Positions 60,341-64,000 of a DNA stretch of 64,000 nucleotides are shown piece after piece. This DNA comes from Streptomyces sp. NBC_01591 (GTDB lineage Bacteria > Actinomycetota > Actinomycetes > Streptomycetales > Streptomycetaceae). Position 1 is the first letter of the stretch. Every line of letters begins with the position of its first letter. A program made the position numbers and the translations under genes. Where the stretch lies: contig NZ_CP109327.1 in assembly GCF_035918155.1 (NCBI RefSeq), forward strand, positions 8,246,001-8,310,000. The letters are read 5' to 3'. The notes below the pieces were generated by a model that saw only the letters and a program-made list of their open reading frames with translations, did not search any database and had not been told where the DNA came from.

Positions 60341-61443
60341 AGCTCGTCGGTGTGGAACTGCGCCGGATCGCGATGCCGCTGGTCGCACCGTTCCGGACCT
60401 CGTTCGCCACGATGACCACCCGGGAGATCCTGCTGGTCAGGGTCGAGACCGAGGACCACGAGGGCTACGGCGAATGCGTCACCATGGCCGATCCGCTGTA
60501 CTCCTCGGAGTACACCGCGGCCGCGGCGGACGTGCTGCGCGGCTACCTCGTACCCGCGCTCGCCGCCCTGCCGGCGCTCGACCCGTGGGCGGTCGCCCCG
60601 GCACTGGCCGCGTTCAAGGGCCACCGGATGGCCAAGGCCGCACTGGAGACGGCGGTCCTCGACGCGTGGCTGCGCGCCCATGATCTGTCGATGGGCCAGT
60701 GGCTGGGTGCGACGGCCGAACGGGTACCGGCCGGGGTGTCGGTCGGCATCATGGACTCGGTCCCCGCACTGCTCGACACCGTCGACGGCTATCTGTCCGA
60801 GGGCTATCTGCGGATCAAGCTGAAGATCGAGCCCGGCTGGGACGTGGCACCCGTTCGCGCGGTCCGGGAACGCTTCGGCGACGACGTACAGCTCCAGGTG
60901 GACGCCAACACCGCGTACACCCTTGCAGACGCCGCACAGCTGGCCCGGCTCGACCCGTACGGGTTGCTGCTGATCGAACAGCCCCTGGACGAGGAGGACA
61001 TCCGGGGCCACGCGGAACTCGCCCGGCAGGTGCGCACCCCCATCTGCCTGGACGAGTCCATCGTGTCCGCCCGCTCGGCGGCCGACGCCATCGCGCTGGG
61101 CGCCTGCTCGGTCGTCAACATCAAGCCGGGGCGGGTCGGCGGCTATCTGGAAGCCCGGCGGATCCACGACGTGTGTGCCGCGAACGGCGTGCCCGTCTGG
61201 TGCGGAGGGATGCTGGAGACCGGCCTCGGCCGGGCCGCCAACGTCGCCCTTGCCGCACTGCCCGGCTTCACCCTGCCCGGCGACACGTCCGCTTCCGACC
61301 GCTACTACCGGACCGACATCACCGAGCCGTTCGTGCTGAGGGACGGCCATCTCGACGTGCCGCACGGACCCGGCCTCGGAATCGATCCGATCCCCGGGCA
61401 ACTGGCCGAGGTCACCGAGTCGACGGAATGGCTCGGCCGATGA
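60337..61443 (+). CDS. o-Succinylbenzoate synthase/N-succinylamino-acid racemase-family enolase
   Basis: 368 residues from ATG 60337 (AGGAG upstream; ATGA overlap). All enolase-superfamily MLE-subgroup residues are seen: LRIKLKIEPGWD (KxK base), LQVDANTAY, LIEQPLDEED and CLDESIVSA (three metal ligands) and VNIKPGRVGG (second Lys base). Family members catalyse OSB synthesis or racemise N-acylated amino acids. The GNAT and peptidase neighbours favour N-acylamino-acid racemase activity over menaquinone synthesis, and no other men gene is present. Confidence 0.88.
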   Translation: MKLVGVELRRIAMPLVAPFRTSFATMTTREILLVRVETEDHEGYGECVTMADPLYSSEYTAAAADVLRGYLVPALAALPALDPWAVAPALAAFKGHRMAKAALETAVLDAWLRAHDLSMGQWLGATAERVPAGVSVGIMDSVPALLDTVDGYLSEGYLRIKLKIEPGWDVAPVRAVRERFGDDVQLQVDANTAYTLADAAQLARLDPYGLLLIEQPLDEEDIRGHAELARQVRTPICLDESIVSARSAADAIALGACSVVNIKPGRVGGYLEARRIHDVCAANGVPVWCGGMLETGLGRAANVALAALPGFTLPGDTSASDRYYRTDITEPFVLRDGHLDVPHGPGLGIDPIPGQLAEVTESTEWLGR

Positions 61444-61495
61444 CCGGCTCCGGCCACCGGGCGGTCGCCCCCGCGGTGCACGGACTCCGATCAAC

Positions 61496-61501
61496 TACGT
61501 T
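61496..61501 (+). promoter_or_regulatory. TACGTT -10 box 6 nt before an ATG: leaderless start of the PucR-type gene
   Basis: TACGTT is followed by GTGAAG and ATG 61508. The arrangement places the transcription start at the ATG; GTG 61502 directly abuts the box and is less likely to be the start. Confidence 0.55.
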
Positions 61502-61507
61502 GTGAAG

Positions 61508-63106
61508 ATGACGGAGCAGCCACGGGCCGTGCTCGGCCGGATCCTCAACGATCTCGGGTCGACGTTGATCGAAGTGGTGGCCGGGGAAGCCGACCCGGCC
61601 CGCACCGTCACCGGGGTGCTGATCCAGGACCCCCTGGACGAGCCGGCGAGGCTGCCCGGCGCGGTGGTGCTGGGCGTCGGGGTGTACGGCGCCGGGCCGG
61701 TCGCCGCCCTGGTCGACCGGGCCGCCGGGCTCGGTGCGGCGGCCGTGGTGGTCCGGTCCCCGGTCCCGGTGGACGGCCCCGTGTCCGAGGCGGCCGCCCG
61801 CACCGGCCTGACCGTGCTCGGCCTGACCCCCGGCGCGTCCTGGGCGCAGGTGGCCGCACTGCTGCGCTCGCTGCTCGCGGTCGACGAACTGGGCACAGTG
61901 GGCGGCCCCGACGAGGCCGACGGCGCCGAGCCGCTCGCCGGTGACCTGTTCGCCCTGGCCAACGCGACGGCCGGACTGCTGGACGGCCCGGTCACCGTGG
62001 AGGACCGCAGCGGGCGGGTGCTGGCCTTCTCCAGCCGGCAGGACGAGGGCGACAACGACCGGATCGCAACCGTCCTCGACCGCCAGGTGCCCGCCGAGAA
62101 ACTGCGCGCCTTGGAAGAACGCGGCGCCTTCCAGGCCCTCTACCGGAAGGAGGAACCCGTCTATGTGGACGGCATCTCGGACAAGCCCCGGGTCGCGATC
62201 GCCGTCCGCGCCGGCGGCGAGATCCTCGGCTCGATCTGGGTCGTGGTCGACGGACCGCTGAGCGCGGACCGGACGAAGGCGCTCCAGGAGGCGGCGAAGG
62301 TGGCCGCCCTGCATCTGCTGCGCCGCCGCACCGGCGAGGACGCCGAACGCCGGCTGCGCGCGGATCTGCTCGCCACCGTCCTGGAGGGCGGTACGCACGC
62401 ACCGCAGGCCGCCGTACGGCTCGGCCTTTCCGCGCAGCCCGCCTGCGTACTGGCGCTCGCGGTGACCGGCGAGCAGTACGAGCCCGACCGGGTGGCCGCG
62501 GGCCACCGCGTCGCCGAGGCGCTGACCCTGCACCTGGCCGCGATCCACCCCCGTACCGCCACGGCCACACTCGGCGGAGTCACCTACGCCGTCCTGCCCA
62601 CGAGTTCGGACGAACAGGGGCTACGGGTGGCCGAGGCGTTCCTCGGCCGCATCGGCGGCCGGGTGCCCGCCGTCATCGGAATCGGCCGCCTCGCCGCCCG
62701 CCCGGTGGAACTGCGCCGTTCGCGCGCCGACGCGGACCGTGCGCTGCGGGTCCTCGGCTCCGGCCGCACACAGCGCAGGGCCGCCCGCCTGTCTGACGTC
62801 TACGCCGCCTCGCTGCTGGAGGAGCTGACGGACCGGATGGCCGCCGACGACGACCTGCCGGACGGCCCCGTCATACGGCTGCGCGCCTACGACGCCCAGC
62901 ACAACACCGCCCTCACGGACTCCCTGGACGCCTGGCTGAGCACCTTCGGCGATGTGGCCGCCGCCGCTGCCGCCGTACACATCCACCCCAACACCTTCCG
63001 CTACCGGCTCAAGCGGCTGGCCCTGGTCGCGGGCATCGATCTCGACGACCCGGAGGCGAGATTCGAAGCGATGCTGCAACTGCGGCTGAGGCCGCCGTAC
63101 TCCTGA
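61508..63106 (+). CDS. PucR/CdaR-type transcriptional regulator
   Basis: 532 residues from ATG 61508. The N-terminal ~130 residues form a PucR-like sensor domain ([20 protein letters not shown]), a GAF-like region follows, then a GGDEF-like central part. The C-terminal helix-turn-helix [20 protein letters not shown] is the PucR_HTH signature. It lies 64 nt after the racemase gene in the same direction and probably responds to an amino-acid or peptide-derived signal to control the operon. Confidence 0.88.
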   Translation: MTEQPRAVLGRILNDLGSTLIEVVAGEADPARTVTGVLIQDPLDEPARLPGAVVLGVGVYGAGPVAALVDRAAGLGAAAVVVRSPVPVDGPVSEAAARTGLTVLGLTPGASWAQVAALLRSLLAVDELGTVGGPDEADGAEPLAGDLFALANATAGLLDGPVTVEDRSGRVLAFSSRQDEGDNDRIATVLDRQVPAEKLRALEERGAFQALYRKEEPVYVDGISDKPRVAIAVRAGGEILGSIWVVVDGPLSADRTKALQEAAKVAALHLLRRRTGEDAERRLRADLLATVLEGGTHAPQAAVRLGLSAQPACVLALAVTGEQYEPDRVAAGHRVAEALTLHLAAIHPRTATATLGGVTYAVLPTSSDEQGLRVAEAFLGRIGGRVPAVIGIGRLAARPVELRRSRADADRALRVLGSGRTQRRAARLSDVYAASLLEELTDRMAADDDLPDGPVIRLRAYDAQHNTALTDSLDAWLSTFGDVAAAAAAVHIHPNTFRYRLKRLALVAGIDLDDPEARFEAMLQLRLRPPYS

Positions 63107-63263
63107 GGCGGGACACCCGTCGCCGTGGCACGCGGACCCGCCCCGGGCGCCGTCCGGACGGAATGGTGCGAGAGTTTTTCGCAGCAGCAGGACACACCGA
63201 TGTCCGCGGGCCCGTGTGCCTGCGCGTCCGTGTGTCCGCACGTCGACGACGGGACAGATTTCC

Positions 63264-63710
63264 ATGCCTCTCCAGGGAGAGTACGAGCCGAGCCCCGAGC
63301 AGTGGGTCCGCGATCAGGTCGAGCTGTTCGAGAGCTCCGGCGGCACCGAGGGAAACACGATGCGGGGCATGCCCGTCATCGTCCTCACCACCCGCGGGGC
63401 CAGGAGCGGAAGGATCCGCAAGACCCCGCTGATGAGGGTCGAGCACAACGGCACGTACGCCGTGGTCGCCTCGCAGGGCGGCGCCCCGAAGCACCCCGTC
63501 TGGTACCACAACATCGTGGCCGACCCCCGGGTGGAACTCCAGGACGGCCCGGTCCGCCAGGACATGAACGCCCGCGAGGCCACCGGCGAGGAGAAGGACC
63601 TGTGGTGGCAGCGCGCGGTCAAGGCGTTCCCCGACTACGCCGACTACCAGCTCAAGACCGAGCGGCAGATCCCGGTCCTCGTCCTCGAACCGGCGTCCGG
63701 GCAGCACTGA
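63264..63710 (+). CDS. Ddn-like F420-dependent nitroreductase-family protein
   Basis: 148 residues from ATG 63264. [40 protein letters not shown] and [20 protein letters not shown] are the signature of the deazaflavin-dependent (DUF385, Ddn-like) family that uses coenzyme F420. The C-terminal [20 protein letters not shown] is standard. Convergent with the flavodoxin-family gene. Confidence 0.92.
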   Translation: MPLQGEYEPSPEQWVRDQVELFESSGGTEGNTMRGMPVIVLTTRGARSGRIRKTPLMRVEHNGTYAVVASQGGAPKHPVWYHNIVADPRVELQDGPVRQDMNAREATGEEKDLWWQRAVKAFPDYADYQLKTERQIPVLVLEPASGQH

Positions 63711-63731
63711 CGACCGTCGCAGGGGGCACGG

Positions 63732-64000
63732 TCAGCGGTGCTCTGGATTGGGATAGTCCGGACGGCAGCCCGCATCCCACGCAGAGCGCTGGTTGCCGTG
63801 GGCCGGGATGCCGTTCGCACGCCTCAGCATCGCGGCGAGGTGCATCAGGTTCCAGGCCATGAACGAGGTGTTGCGGTTGGTGAAGTCGTTCTCCGGACCA
63901 CCCGACCCGGGGTCCAGATACGACGGGCCGGGCCCCGCCTCCCCGATCCAGCCCGCGTCGGCCTGCGGCGGGATCGTGTAGCCCAGGTGCTGGAGGCTGT
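63732..64000 (-). CDS. Flavodoxin-family protein, C-terminal part (runs off the window)
   Basis: Reverse strand, about 89 residues to a TGA at 63732-63734. LQHLGYTIPPQADAGWIGEA followed by GPGPSYLDPGSGGPENDFTN, FMAWNLMHLAAMLRRANGIP and PAHGNQRSAWDAGC matches the C-terminal third of NADPH-dependent FMN-reductase/flavodoxin-fold proteins common in Streptomyces. The N-terminal flavin-binding part is outside the window. Confidence 0.8.
   Translation of the reverse strand, partial: SLQHLGYTIPPQADAGWIGEAGPGPSYLDPGSGGPENDFTNRNTSFMAWNLMHLAAMLRRANGIPAHGNQRSAWDAGCRPDYPNPEHR

Noticed and set aside
1..64000. tRNA, rRNA, insertion sequences, prophage or plasmid origins
   Set aside because: Looked for but nothing convincing was found; the pseudogenes have no transposase or terminal inverted repeats next to them. 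A computed scan (tRNA, Rfam, ISfinder) would be decisive.

Overview
The window looks like a stretch of a Streptomyces (or very close actinomycete) chromosome. GC content is very high throughout, GTG starts and GTGA/ATGA overlaps are common, several exported proteins carry Tat-type signals, and the promoters that can be read have TANNNT -10 boxes, some sitting 6-7 nt before an ATG (leaderless starts). No rRNA, tRNA, CRISPR array, transposase, plasmid or phage gene was seen.

Layout. 0-5 kb: cobalamin region, with the start of cobG, a cobalamin riboswitch, cobN with a strong terminator, and a wrecked HoxN-type nickel/cobalt permease gene. 5.7-16.5 kb: a polysaccharide-uptake and -degradation locus: D-2-hydroxyacid dehydrogenase diverging from a sugar ABC importer, a GH29 fucosidase-like protein, two tandem PL6 (alginate lyase-like) enzymes, a TIM-barrel sugar isomerase and an SGNH esterase. 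A strong promoter with a LacI-type operator precedes the importer. 17.2-24.4 kb: a complete choline/glycine-betaine locus (betB, betA, and an importer with a double-length permease). 24.5-33.7 kb: metallophosphoesterase, a STAND/TPR ATPase with a TTA codon, a GT-B-like protein whose 5' end runs through 13 copies of a heptanucleotide, a P450-like/ICL-PEP-mutase fusion, an ArsR regulator and a GNAT protein. 33.7-39 kb: a gene graveyard (M20 amidohydrolase, NCS1 permease, amidohydrolase and SDR relics) around a TetR regulator and a Tat-exported PL22-like lyase. 39-44 kb: a Ser/Thr kinase translationally coupled to a WD40 pseudokinase, then an Acg-type nitroreductase. 44-47 kb: a 2OG-Fe(II) oxygenase preceded by 8 copies of another heptanucleotide, and a TPR-polyprenyl synthase pair behind a 40-bp palindrome. 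47-55.5 kb: small housekeeping-type and uncharacterised genes with several broken neighbours. 55.7-63.1 kb: a tightly overlapping peptidase / serine hydrolase / M20 / GNAT / N-acylamino-acid-racemase-like operon ending in a PucR/CdaR-type regulator. The window closes with an F420-type nitroreductase and a flavodoxin-family protein.

The most unusual signal is the pair of perfect heptanucleotide tandem repeats (13 x CGCCCGT at 29802-29892; 8 x GAACCAG at 44043-44098), each at the 5' end of a gene and each of a length that changes the reading frame whenever one unit is gained or lost. At the first locus the present copy number leaves the gene without a usable upstream start, whereas other copy numbers would join it to one of two upstream ATGs. 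That is the architecture of a phase-variable contingency gene, which I do not associate with Streptomyces. At the second, a short reading frame made of the repeat ends exactly on the start codon of the oxygenase gene.

About nine loci look broken (frameshifts and/or internal deletions). The large deletions are probably real; single-base shifts could be sequencing errors.
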